Source of the DNA: Tridacna crocea
Taxonomy: Eukaryota > Mollusca > Bivalvia > Cardiida > Cardiidae
Length of the DNA stretch: 64,000 nt
Assembly (NCBI GenBank): GCA_943736015.1
Contig: OX031058.1
Span: 16,641,001-16,705,000 of the forward strand
Direction of reading: 5' to 3'
In this document: in pieces, positions 53,324-63,411 of the stretch
Layout of the letters: each line of letters begins with the position of its first letter
Numbering within the stretch: position 1 is the stretch's first letter
The notes under the pieces: generated by a model
What the model saw: only the letters and a program-made list of their open reading frames with translations
Databases searched by the model: none
Told to the model about the DNA's origin: nothing
Position numbers and translations under genes: made by a program

Positions 53324-54392
53324 GGTACGGACAATTGCCCCTGCGGACAAATGCCCCTGGGACAATTGCCCCTGCGGACAATTGCCCCTGCGGACATTTC
53401 CCCCTGCAAAATTTGTTCACCTGGACATTTCCCCCTGAATTTTTAAAAAGCTTAAAAATGTTTTTTATTTTAATCGGAAATATTTCTGTTTGCTTTAATC
53501 TTTAAATTTATAGCAATTTCTTTATGATTTTTTATATATGTATGTGCTGCATAAAACATACAGCTCATACAACGTTTTTTGAAGAACATCAACAAAATTT
53601 TTACTTGTTTAAGATCAACTTGGTTTTGACAAAGTTAGCATGCAGTAGATATTAGTTGCATTGATTTTCTTGTGTACTTAGTAAAAATTGATTCCAAGAT
53701 TGTCATATTGTGTCATTGTAATGTTCACATTTTTTTTGGATGAAATCATAGTTAAAATTTACATTAACCCTTTAATTTGAAATGCCTATGACTGGTTCAT
53801 AGAAACAAGCATGTGCATTTCATCATTTTGGGGGTTAAGATATCATTTTCTATAAAAACTTGAACACTAAAGGTTAAAATATGTGAAAGACAACATATAT
53901 AATCATGTTATGCATATGACCTGCCTGAAAATAAAATAAATGTATTTCATACAATAGGTTTCCACTTTTCTTTGATACTTCAAAGTGAAAAACTTAACAT
54001 TTAACATTTAAACTACCCAGTAAGCTGTATATACATTGAAATGAAAGTTTAGCAGGTTAATGTCCATTCTGAAACATAAACACAATTAACAGAAAAAAAT
54101 GATTGTTAATAGATATTCATTTTGAAAAAATGAAACGGCGAAACGGCGAAAAAATTCATCTACTTATAACTTACTAACTCTAAATTTCTCAGATTACAAA
54201 TGATATCACTCAAAATCAAATGTAAGTTACAATTTGAAAAAAAATAACATCAATTAAAGTAAAAAAATAATGAATCAGGGGCAATTGTCCGCAGGGGCAA
54301 TTGTCCGCAGGGGGAATCGTCCGCAGGGGGAATCGTCCTCAGGGGCAATTGTCCCAGGGGCAATTGTCCGCAGGGGCAATTGTCCTACACTC
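53324..54392. mobile_element. 1.07-kb element with tandem-repeat ends
   Basis: Flanked by an 11-bp duplication CAAAATAATGG (53313-53323, 54393-54403). Each end is built from about five units of GGACAATTGCCCCTGC type, arranged as an inverted repeat (left 53327-53430, right 54277-54387). Variants such as GGACATTTCCCCCTG (left) and GGGGGAATCGTCC (right) occur inside. The A+T-rich interior has no coding frame. An 11-bp duplication would fit a Mutator-like element; the family is not recognised. Confidence 0.85.
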
Positions 54393-54403
54393 CAAAATAA
54401 TGG

Positions 54404-55039
54404 AGGCAGCTTTATATTGAGGCTGGAAAATGGTTCTATATGGGCTCCAGGTGATAGCAAAATAAAAAGCTTTCATTGTAGACTGTTCTAGATGCTCGAG
54501 TTTTGTGATTTGCTCAAGGACAAAGCCAAGTTTGATCAACTACAATGCCCACTGGCACAAGAGCTAAATTCTAGCTTGAAGTTCTTGCAATAAAGACTGC
54601 AATGAGGTAATCATGAGGGCTTTATTGATACCCTTTTCATAAAACTTATCACCAATTTACACCTATTCCAAGAGTTTTAACAACCCTGAGAAAGAAGGTT
54701 TTTGAAAGCAATGCAGGAAAAGGAGCATTTTCTTTCCTTCATGCAATTTGTCTCTACTAATGTTTTCAACAAATTCACTGCTCTTCTAATAAACATTGGT
54801 AAAAGTTGCCATGACTGTTATATGCAGCTTGTGTAACAAACTGCCTTCCACATCCGACTTAATAATGTTTTAATCCCTCGATACATGCTGCCAATGATTG
54901 AAGCAACATAGAACCTTCTCTATGAACCGATTTTTTTTTCCAGGCAGCAATCATTCAAAGTGAGCACCTAAAGGTTTGGTTACACCAATGCTAACAGACT
55001 TAAGTAGCGGATAAACTAGAGCTATCACTCAACGTGATC
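54404..55039. other. P1 fragment, otherwise nothing
   Basis: 54640-54750 is a degraded P1 left half (AGTTTTAACAACCCTGAGAA, GAAAGCAATGCAGG). The rest is unassigned. Confidence 0.45.
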
Positions 55040-56546
55040 ATACCCCCCACCAGCTCCTTGCCACCAAACAGGTCTTTGTCACAGAATGCAGAATGGTTGA
55101 GTATGAAAGTAAGAGTTGAACATGAGCAGCAAATTGTCGTAAGATACGCCCTTCTTACCCCAAGTTGTTAAGCTGGGGCATGCACCGGACCAAATTCAAG
55201 TATGAAAAACGACAAAGGGCAATAACTCAAAAATCAAGTGAGCAAGAGTTATGATTCTTGTGCACTGCACTCCCCCTTGATGAGATCTTTCCATCCATGA
55301 AATTTCATAACCCTAGCTAGTATAGTTTTGGAGATACCCTCCGGACAAAATTCAAGTATGAAAAACAACAAAGGGCAATAACTCAAAAATCAAGGGAGCA
55401 GGAGTTATGATTCCTATGCACTGCACTCCCCCTTGATGAGATCTATCCACCCATGAAATTTTATAACCCTAGCTGGTATAGTTTTGGAGATATTCACCGG
55501 ACCCAATTCAAGTATTAAAAATGACAAAGGGCAATAACTCAAAAATCAAGGGAGCAGGAGTTATGATTCCTATGCACTGCACTCCCCCTTGATGAGATCT
55601 ATCCACCCATGAAATTTTATAACCCTAGCTGGTATAGTTTTGGAGATATTCACCGGACCCAATTCAAGTATTAAAAATGACAAAGGGCAATAACTCAAAA
55701 ATTAAGGGAGCAGGAGTTATGATTCCTGTGCACAGCACTCCCCTTTGGTGAGATCTATCCAGCCATGAAATTTCATAACCCTAGCTAGTATAGTTTTGGA
55801 GTTACGCTCCAGACCAAATTCAAGTATTAAAAACGACAAAGGGCAATAATTCAAAAATTAAGCAAGCAAGAGTTATAATTCCTATGCACTGTACTCCCCC
55901 TTGGTGAGACCTACATACCCATGAAATTTCATAACCCTAGCTAGTATAGTTTTGAAGATACGCTCAGGACAAAATTCAAGTATAAAAAAAACAACAACAA
56001 AGGGCAATAACTCAAAAATTAAGCTAGCAAGAGTTATGATTCCTGTGCACTGCACTCCCCCTCAATGAGATCTATCCACCCATGAAATTTCATAACCCTA
56101 GCTAGTATAGTTTTGGAGATATGCTCCGGACAAAATTCAAGTATGAAAAAGAAATTTGTCCAGAATCATTAAATGGCCATAACTCCACGAAACCTTAATA
56201 AAAAATAACCAAAATAGGATATGCACATCTCTGCTTTATACTGAGTCTATTTGTGTAGTTTGAACCAAATCTGTCCAATAGTTGATGAGAAAAAGAGCAG
56301 ACAAGAAATTTCATGAAAGGGCCATAACTCAGTGAAAATTCAATGAACCATAACCAACATTTCATATGCACATCTCTGCTTAATACTGAGTTTACCTGTG
56401 AAGTTTGAATAAAATTCGTCCAGTAGTTTATGAGAAATAGAGCGGACAAAAAGCTAAAGACCGACCGACCGACGGACAGACAGACGGACGGACCGACGGA
56501 CAAGCTGACTCCTATATACCCCCCAAACAGAGTTTTGGGGGGTATA
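55040..56546. mobile_element. Pearl-like (Helentron-related) tandem-core element
   Basis: Six copies of a 156-bp unit (CAAAGGGCAATAACTC at 55213, 55369, 55525, 55681, 55837, 55998; the last interval is 161 bp), units about 85-95% alike by eye. Then two copies of another repeat (GGCCATAACTC, ATATGCACATCTCTGCTT, GTCCAGTAGTTTATGAGAAA), then a GACCGACCGACGGACAGACA tract and a hairpin ATACCCCCCAAACAGAG / TTTTGGGGGGTAT. The left boundary is taken at CATACCCCCCAC, inverted to the right end. Layout matches the pearl elements described from bivalves, later linked to Helentrons. Confidence 0.75.
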
Positions 56547-56927
56547 AAAATCATTTTATCTGTTCATGTAGTTACGAGGTTTTCAAAGTAAACTGACAAC
56601 ATGATGTTCAGAATATCAGAAAATACAACACAAAACAACAGCATTTCATGCAAGTGCCATTATGTTCAACTGCAAATGTTTGATTTTGAATGAAAATTTT
56701 GAGTCCAAAAGGGACAAAACTGTGTTAAAATGCTTTGATAGTTACCTGTCCTATTTTGTATAGGTTCCCTTTTTGATAGTTAACATTTTGTTCAAGTTTA
56801 AAGTGATTATCTTTGCTAATAACAGAGATATTGCAAAATGTCAAAGTTTTTGTATGATGCTGCCACGGCTTTGACAACACCTCAACATTTTGTTCAAAAA
56901 CAGTCAAGCTAAAAATGCAAATAGAAC
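56547..56927. repeat. Dispersed repeat (GATAGTTACCTG family)
   Basis: GATAGTTACCTGTCCTATTT, AGGTTCCCTTTTTGATAG, CAAGTTTAAAGTGATTATC match blocks at 22930, 23150 and 26920. Confidence 0.5.
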
Positions 56928-56935
56928 ATATCTAA

Positions 56936-57776
56936 TAGGGGTAAAACAATACGGTAAAAAGCGTATTGCAATATATTGCGATACGGCTGACCCGTATTGC
57001 AATACGTATTGCAATACGCTCTATATTTAGAATATCTGACCACTTGTAGTCACTGTTAGGGTTGCATATGCTAAAAAAATTGACTAGTCTTTAACACAGA
57101 CTAGACTGAAAGAACAAAGAAATTAAGAATTATCCATAGAAAGAAGTAAATGGCTCAGTGACATTTCAAGTCATGTTCTTTTTCAAAAATATTAGCATGT
57201 CAACCATGTCAGCACCCAGAGAAGCCCTCTGTGCTGACAAAAAGTCACAAGCAGTACTGAACACTCGCTCAGAGGGCGCACTTGTTTATGTAGAAACCAG
57301 TCAGGGCTACTATACCGAACTTTGGGAGCTCAACAGTGAAGACAGTGCAATGCACTAACTTACTCTTTTAAACACAAATACTTTCCCGCTTATCTACCGG
57401 GAGAAAAAACGCGAAATAAGTGTCAACAAAGTTATAGGAAATGAATAACAAACTCTGTTGGTCTAAAATCAGTAATACGGTCGACGGTTATTTGGAGTTC
57501 GTACCCGCGGCGAATTTGAGGCGGTCATAATTTTACCTTAACACCGGTGACTCCGCCTGTAGAAAAAATAAACAACTTTCGCTTTCGTAAATGTTTCAGA
57601 TTGTTGAAAAACGATCGATTCCTGACCGAATTTTTGGGAAAACCGGACTTTCTAATGCAATTACGAGAAGTTGACATAATGAAGAAATACGGATACGGTA
57701 AAATTCGTACCGGTTTCGGTTTTTTCTTTGAACAAACCGCGGTTAATCGGTATATCGGTAAACCGTTTCACCACTA
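56936..57776. mobile_element. 841-bp non-autonomous hAT element
   Basis: Exact 8-bp duplication ATATCTAA at 56928-56935 and 57777-57784. Ends TAGGGGTAAAAC and GTTTCACCACTA (10 of 12 paired). Subterminal CGTATTGCAATACG-type repeats on the left (56960-57022) and CGGTATATCGGTAAACCG-type repeats on the right. A 66-codon frame (57158-57358) shows no domain I recognise; a degraded hAT transposase piece is possible. Confidence 0.88.
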
Positions 57777-58003
57777 ATATCTAACATAATTTACAGCATG
57801 ATGTTACACAGGAAAGGGAAGCATCTTTTTTAGTGCTATAGATACATATCATGCGAAAAGAAGTGTTAGAGTTTTGCATAATCAAGTCAAAAATATTGAT
57901 AGCAGAAAGAAATGTTTAGAGAGAACTGGTTGTATGAAATCTACCTGAATTCCCCTAACAGTAAAACAATTTTCATTGTGGTAATGTTATAGTCTTTTCC
58001 TGT

Positions 58004-58231
58004 TTAACCCTTTACCAAACAATCCTAAGTTTTAAAGACCTGGATAAAGAAATCTTTTGAAAACATTTTGGGAAAAGAAGAAAATACTGGTAACCAGGAT
58101 TTTCTCCTTTTCCCACAATGTTTTCCATCCCATCAAAAACAAACTGCATCATCAATCGAAGCATATTTATATTGTCGTCTGCTAATGCTTTGAGTTTGGA
58201 CCTAAGATTTTGTCCTGTGGTTAAGTATTAA
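58004..58231 (+). mobile_element. P1 MITE, full length
   Basis: TTAACCCTTTACCAAACAAT to TGTGGTTAAGTATTAA. Palindrome with CATTTTGGG, GAAGAAAATACTGG and CAGGATTTTC changes, mostly unmatched. Confidence 0.9.
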
Positions 58232-58391
58232 CTTGCCCTTTGATGACTGCAGTTTGCAGACCTAATGGCAGGAATATCAGACAAAATTACATCCACAGTA
58301 TTCCCTAATCATGCAAACTTTTAATGATTCACATAGATCTACATCAGTTTTTCATCCTTCTGAAGTTTCAAATGTATCTGGATGCTCTGAT

Positions 58392-58622
58392 TTAATACCT
58401 TTACCAAACAACAAAATTTAAGACTTTTCCAAATTGAAAGCATTTGCAGACAACAATTTTAAGGTCACTCAAATGACAAAATTTGATTTCAATAGGGAAG
58501 CAAACAAAGTGGGAAAAGGAGAAAATGCTGGCAACCAGCATTTTCTCCCATTACCACAATCTTTTCCAGAGCCTTCTTCTTCAGGGTTATTAAAACTCGT
58601 ATTTGACTATGGATGGTTATAA
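58392..58622 (-). mobile_element. P1 MITE, full length
   Basis: TTAATACCTTTACCAAACAAC start. Palindrome with mirrored centre GGCAACC and drifted outer arms (CAAAGTGGG; ACCACAATC). End decayed (GGATGGTTATAA). Confidence 0.85.
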
Positions 58623-58653
58623 TTACTGAGAAGGAGAAAATGCTGGTAATGTT

Positions 58654-58879
58654 TTAACCCTTTCCCAAATAACAAAATTTTAGAAAGTCCAAATTGAAAG
58701 CACTTGCAGACAACAAAAAACATAACTCAAAAATTGAAATTGGTTTCTAGCAGGGTAGAAAACATTGTGGGAAAAGGAGAAAATGCTGGTTACCAGCTTT
58801 TTCTCCTTTTCCTGCAATGTTTTCAAAAGGCTTCTATTTCAGGGTCGTAAAAACCAGGGATTGTTTGGTAAAGGGTTAA
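58654..58879 (-). mobile_element. P1 MITE, intact
   Basis: TTAACCCTTTCCCAAATAAC to TTTGGTAAAGGGTTAA. Palindrome with GGTTACCAGCTTTTTC and CCTGCAATG on the right. A loose P1 scrap (GAGAAGGAGAAAATGCTGG) lies just to its left. Confidence 0.94.
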
Positions 58880-59107
58880 AATCTGTTTTCGTCAGGGTGG
58901 TACAAACACTTAAATGTAAGCTGAAGGGATAAAATGTAACTTTGTGGAACTCTCACATCTGCTAAGAAGATCAGACAGAATTAGTATACAAATATTTCAC
59001 AGCTCATTAAAACCATTTATGGAACTTTAGTGGCATGCATTGTAAATTAGGGAACTACCCAGCCAGTTAATGCTTATCAACAGCAATAAAGATTTAGAAC
59101 CCACTTA

Positions 59108-59299
59108 TGGCGCTCCAGACAAGAGGGAGTGATGGTATTCCAAGGTTATTATTTCTCTTTGAAACCTTATATTGTGGGTACTCATTAGAATTGTCTAAAC
59201 GAGAAGATACTAATGAGTACCCACAACATAGGGTTTAGCGGAGAATAATTAATATTGTCAATTTTGAAATCAAAATCGCTCCTTCTATCTTGTGGCTAT
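59108..59299. mobile_element. FB2 palindromic MITE, copy 2
   Basis: CGCTCCAGACAAGAGGGAG to AAATCGCTCCTTCTATCTTG. The centre palindrome TGTGGGTACTCATTAGAATT ... TACTAATGAGTACCCACAAC uses GTGGG/CCCAC where copy 1 has GTGGG/CCCAT. Boundaries and duplication not exact. Confidence 0.82.
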
Positions 59300-59339
59300 G
59301 CCCTTATATTGTCTTCCTTAATCAACTGTAAGACTCTTC

Positions 59340-59464
59340 TTAGCCCTTCACTATACAATCCTGGGTTTCAACGACCCTTAGAAAGGATGGCTTTTGGAAA
59401 CATGGTGGGAAAAGAAGAAAATGCTGGTATCCAGCATTTTCTCCTTTTTCAACCATGTTTTAAA
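59340..59464 (+). mobile_element. P1 MITE, tail lost
   Basis: TTAGCCCTTCACTATACAAT start. Palindrome with a mirrored outer change (ATGGTGGG / CAACCATG in part). Stops after CATGTTTTAAA. Confidence 0.78.
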
Positions 59465-59587
59465 TAAAATTAACAAGTCAAGCATGTTTTACAGATACTA
59501 TTGAGTATATCCAAATCATTCTCTAATCAGTCTCTGCTAGAGACTTTCTTGGCAGTCAGGAACCTTAAAAACTTGTAGTATTCACTT

Positions 59588-59780
59588 TTAACTCTTTTCC
59601 AAAGGACAAAATTTTAGACTGGTCTAAATAGAAAGCACTTGCAGACGACAAAATTAACATAATTCATAAACTGAAATTTGTTTCCAGGAGGGTAGAAAAC
59701 ATAGTGGGAAAAGGAGAAAATGCTGGTCACCAGCATTTTCTCCTTTTCCCAATCTGTTTTCAAAAGGTTTCTATCTCAGT
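59588..59780 (-). mobile_element. P1 MITE, head lost
   Basis: TTAACTCTTTTCCAAAGGAC start, palindrome with GGTCACC centre and CCCAATCTG. Breaks off at CTATCTCAG. Confidence 0.85.
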
Positions 59781-60132
59781 AAATCTGATAGAAACTTGTG
59801 AAATCCTCAAAACTCATTTCTGAACAGGAAACAGATTAAAATGACTCAATTTCACTCCCTAAAAAATTTTCAAACCTCATTTTTACTCTTGTCAAATTTC
59901 GTTTCAGGAAAAAAAGCTTTTTTCACGAGCTATCAGAAACAGGTTCAAGATTAAATTTACATTTATATAGCAAGGAAATAGATAGATCTACTGATCGAAC
60001 AACAAATTGAGTTAGCGTTCCCCTGTTGATTTCCGAGACAATTGTACATTTCCTACAAATGTACAAATCAATCTAACTTCATTTGGTTTCTCATTCTAAG
60101 CCGTGCGTGAATTTCCACGTAAATTTCATCAC

Positions 60133-60584
60133 TTAACACTTTGCCATGCAATCCAAAGTTTTATCGAACCTAACACACACTTTTAAAAACATACTGGGAA
60201 AAGGAGAAAATGCTGGTAACCAGCATTTTGTCCTTTTTCCAACTATGTTTTCTATCCCATGAACTTTAAACTCCATAACTTAAGCCTCCATTAACCCTTT
60301 ACCAAACGACACTATTTTAGACTGGTCCAAATTGAAAGCATTTGCAGACGACAAAATAAATGTGACTGAAAATTTGAAATTTGTTTTGTGAAGGGTAGAA
60401 AACATTGTGGGAAAAGGAGAAAATGCTGGTTACCAGCATTTTCTCCTTTTCCCACAATGTTTTCAAAAGGCTTCTTTCTCAGGGTCGTCAAAAGTAGGGA
60501 TTGTGTGGTAATGGGTTAAACTGTCATCTGCAAATGGTTTGAATTTTGACTGCTCCAAAATTTTGTTCAGTGGTAGAGGTTTAA
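60133..60584 (+). mobile_element. Older P1 MITE split by the copy at 60291
   Basis: TTAACACTTTGCCATGCAAT, palindrome ACTGGGAAAAGG / CCTTTTTCCAAC, up to CCTCCATTAA; it resumes at TTAAACTGTCATCTGC, TGGTTTGAATTTTGAC and ends GTGGTAGAGGTTTAA. Confidence 0.85.
60291..60519 (-). mobile_element. P1 MITE, reference-quality copy, nested
   Basis: 229 bp including both TTAA. Left end TTAACCCTTTACCAAACGAC, right end GTGTGGTAATGGGTTAA. The ends pair only over the outer 14 bases or so. The palindrome has arms 60399-60430 and 60432-60463 around T60431, all 32 positions paired (AAAACATTGTGGGAAAAGG outer, GAGAAAATGCTGGT inner). Between tail end and palindrome: TTTGCAGACGACAAAATAAA and GTGACTGAAAATTTGAAATT. 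Between palindrome and head: TCTCAGGGTCGTCAAAAGTA. No open frame of meaning. TTAA sites and CCC ends fit a piggyBac-like parent, which is not in this window. Confidence 0.97.
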
Positions 60585-60651
60585 TACACAAACTTTTGCA
60601 GAACTTTTAATGCCTAGCAGCAAAACATCTCTGAAAACACCAAGGCCAAAG

Positions 60652-60652
60652 G

Positions 60653-60690
<38 letters not shown>
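60652..60690. repeat. (TTGA)n microsatellite
   Basis: About nine GATT units directly followed by the TTAA of a P1 copy. Confidence 0.95.
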
Positions 60691-60921
60691 TTAACCCATT
60701 ACCACACAATACCTACTTTTGACGCCCCTGAGAAAGAAATCTTTAGAAAACGTGCGAAAAGGAGAAAATGCTGGTAACCAGCATTTTCTCCTTTTCCCAC
60801 AATGTTTTCTACCCGTCACAAAACAAATTTCAAATTTTCAGTCACTTTCATTATGTCGTCTGCAAATTGCTTTCGATTTGGACAATTAAGCCTAAAATAT
60901 TGTCATTTGGTAATGGGTTAA
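60691..60921 (+). mobile_element. P1 MITE, intact
   Basis: TTAACCCATTACCACACAAT to TTTGGTAATGGGTTAA. Left arm shortened to GAAAACGTGCGAAAAGG, right arm complete. Confidence 0.94.
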
Positions 60922-60944
60922 ATTGTTTAGAGCCATTTTCAACA

Positions 60945-61173
60945 TAAACCCTTTCCCAAACGGCAAATTTTGGACCAGACCAAATTCAAAGCATTTTGCA
61001 GATGACAAATTAACAGTTGCCAAAAAGATAATTTTTCTATATGATAGGGTAGAAAACATTGTGGGAAAAGGAGGAAATGCTGGTTGCCAGCATTTTCTCC
61101 TTTTCCCACTATGTTTTCAAAAGGCTTCAATTCTTGACCCGTAAAAACCAGGGATTGTTTAGGAAAGGGTTCA
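60945..61173 (-). mobile_element. P1 MITE, CCCTTTCCC subfamily
   Basis: AAACCCTTTCCCAAACGGC to TTTAGGAAAGGGTTCA (both TTAA mutated). Palindrome with GGAGGAAATGCTGGTTGCC and CCCACTATG. Confidence 0.92.
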
Positions 61174-61405
61174 TTTAGTTATACAGTTTTACATTCAAAT
61201 TGATTGCCAATATATCATAATATAGCCACACAATCCCAAATTTACTAACCCTGAGTAAAAAGGCTTTTGAAAACTTACGGGTAAAAGGAGCATAATTCTG
61301 GTAGTACCCAGCATTTTCTCCTTTTCCCACCATGTTTTTTTTTTCACTCTTTTACAGACCAATTTCATTATTTAAGCAATTTTTATCTTGTCATCTGTAA
61401 ATGCT

Positions 61406-61634
61406 TTAACTCTTTACCACACGAGAAAATTTTAGACTGGTCCAAATTGAAAACATTTGCAGACAAAAAAATAAAGGTGACTGAAAAATAGATATTTGTT
61501 CTGGGAAGGGTAGAAAACACTGTGGGAAAAGGAGAAAATGCTGGTTACCAGCATTTTCTCCTTTTCCCATAGTGTTTTCAAAAGGCTTCTTTCTTAGGGG
61601 CGTCAAAAGTAGGGATTGTGTGGTAATGGGTTAA
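61406..61634 (-). mobile_element. P1 MITE, intact, nested
   Basis: TTAACTCTTTACCACACGAG to GTGTGGTAATGGGTTAA. Mirrored CACTGTGGG / CATAGTG in part. Confidence 0.95.
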
Positions 61635-61858
61635 CCCATTACCACACAACCCCTACTTTTGATGACCCTGAGAAAGATGCCTTTAGAAAACATTGTGGGG
61701 AAAGGAGAAAATGTTGGTAACCAGCATTTTCTCCTTTTCCCACAATGTTTTCTACTCTTCACAAAATAATTTTCAAATTTTCAGTCACTTTTATTTTGTC
61801 GTTGCAAATGCTTTCAATTTGGACTAGTCTAAAATATTGTTGTTTGGTAACAAGTTAA
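61631..61858 (+). mobile_element. P1 MITE, intact, nested, sharing TTAA
   Basis: TTAACCCATTACCACACAAC to TTTGGTAACAAGTTAA. Palindrome with GGGGAAAGGAGAAAATGTTGG. Confidence 0.95.
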
Positions 61859-61945
61859 ATTTGGACCAGTCCAAAAGTTTTTCATTTGGTAAAGGGCTAA
61901 CCTCTCAAAGGCCAGGTCTAAAAATTTAACGTCTGGGACTAAGGG

Positions 61946-62147
61946 TTCACTCTCAACCCAACAATCCTGAGTTTTAACACCCTGAAGGAAGCTGCTTTTG
62001 AAAACACTGTGGTAACTAGTATTTGCTCTTTTTTCTTCTCTATTTTCTATCCTTTCTAGAACAAATTTTGCATTTTGAATGAGACTTGGTATGTCGTCTG
62101 CAAAACCTTTGAATTTGGACAAGTCTAAAATTTTGTCATTTGGTTAA
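61946..62147 (+). mobile_element. P1 MITE, shortened palindrome
   Basis: TTCACTCTCAACCCAACAAT start, GAAAACACTGTGGTAACTAG (left arm cut), decayed right arm. Ends TTTGTCATTTGGTTAA. Confidence 0.82.
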
Positions 62148-62372
62148 CTCTTTACCGCACAATCCCGACTTTTAACGACCATGAGAAAGAAGCTTTCTGA
62201 AAGCATTGTGGGAAAAGAAGAAAATGCTGGTAACCAGCATTTTCTTCTTTTCCCACAATGTTTTCTCCCCTTCCCAAAAGAAATTTCAAATTTTCAGTTA
62301 CTTTCATTTTTTCGTCTGCAAATGCTTTCAATTTGGACAAGTCTAAAATGTTGTCGTTTGGAAAAGAGTTAC
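62144..62372 (+). mobile_element. P1 MITE, intact, sharing TTAA
   Basis: TTAACTCTTTACCGCACAAT to TTTGGAAAAGAGTTAC. Mirrored GAAGAAAATGC / GCATTTTCTTC. Confidence 0.95.
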
Positions 62373-62606
62373 CGTATGTCTTTACCAAATGACAAAATTT
62401 TAGACTTGTCCCCAATTGAAAGCATTTGCAGATGACAAAATTTAATGTGACTCATAAATTGAAACTTTCCTTCAGAAAAGTAGACAACATTGTGGAAAAA
62501 GGAAGAAAATGCTGGTAATCAGCATTTTCTCCTTTTCCTACAATGTTTTTTCATCATGTTTCTTTCTCTAGATCGGTAAAACCAGGGATTATTTGCCAAA
62601 GAGTTA
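62373..62606 (-). mobile_element. P1 MITE, full length
   Basis: GTATGTCTTTACCAAATGAC (left TTAA unclear) to TTTGCCAAAGAGTTAA. Palindrome with one inserted A (AAAAAGGAAG). Confidence 0.88.
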
Positions 62607-62870
62607 AAAGGCAATGGATTCTGAATTTGCAATGTAAATAGAATTACAATGGAAAGGAAAGCTGCCTGTAAACAAACAAAAAGCATCATGTCTCTGACAA
62701 AAAGCTTTTTGTATAGGACCGAAAAGATGATCTAAAGTAACTCCAAGAGAATTAGTCATGGACTATAAGATTAATTTTGATGAACATGTTCTTTCAGTAA
62801 CCATTCTTTTTCTCTCAAAAATGTCCTTTTTCTTTTAAAATTACCTTTTTCTCTCAAAAATCTGTATTGC

Positions 62871-63085
62871 TTCAGTCTTTAGCAAACCACAAAAACTTAG
62901 ACTGGTCCAAATTCATAGCATTTGCAGATGACAAAAAAGAATAAATTTTTGCATTGGGAAGGGTAGAAAACATTGTGGAAAAGGAGAAAATGCTGGTTAC
63001 CAGCATTTTCTCCTTTTCCTACAATGTTTTCAAAAGGCTTCTTGCATAGGGTTGTTAAAGACGGGATTGTGTGGTAAAGGGTTAA
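62871..63085 (-). mobile_element. P1 MITE, intact
   Basis: TTCAGTCTTTAGCAAACCAC to GTGTGGTAAAGGGTTAA. Palindrome nearly perfect (GTGGAAAAGG; CCTACAATG). Confidence 0.92.
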
Positions 63086-63207
63086 TCTATAATGTGCTTT
63101 TGCAGATACAGTAGATTAAGATCAGACTGCTCAAATTATGCAGTCTGATCTTTGATCTACATTATCTGCTCTTCTACGACATTCTGGAAGATAACAACCT
63201 TGACTTT

Positions 63208-63411
63208 GCACATAATCCAACTAGAAACCATTTGCAAACGATATATCAAATTGTAGCTAAAATGCCAAGATTGTTCTTTGATGACAAAAAACGTTGGAGA
63301 GAGAAGCAGAATGTTTTGAACCAACATCTTCTTTTATTTTTCAAAATGTCTACAGAATCTGTCTATGTCAGAATCCTATAATAATTCAGGACTGTTTGGT
63401 ACAGTGTTGAT
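63208..63411 (-). mobile_element. P1 MITE remnant
   Basis: CATTTGCAAACGATATATC, AGAATGTTTTGAACCAACAT, CTTCTTTTATTTTTCAAAATG, end GTTTGGTACAGTGTTGA. Confidence 0.55.

Larger units (their letters stand above)
61221..61900 (+). mobile_element. Older P1 MITE holding two later P1 copies
   Basis: TAGCCACACAATCCCAAATT, palindrome with TACGGGTAAAAGG, then ATCTGTAAATGCTTTAA where the insertions begin (61406). It resumes at TTAAATTTGGACCAGTCC (61855) and ends TTTGGTAAAGGGCTAA. Without them it reads GCTTTAAATTTGG where other copies have GCTTTCAATTTGG. Confidence 0.85.

Noticed and set aside
57158-57358. 66-codon frame as a hAT transposase domain
   Set aside because: It lies in a hAT-like element but shows no zinc-finger or catalytic motif that I can identify.
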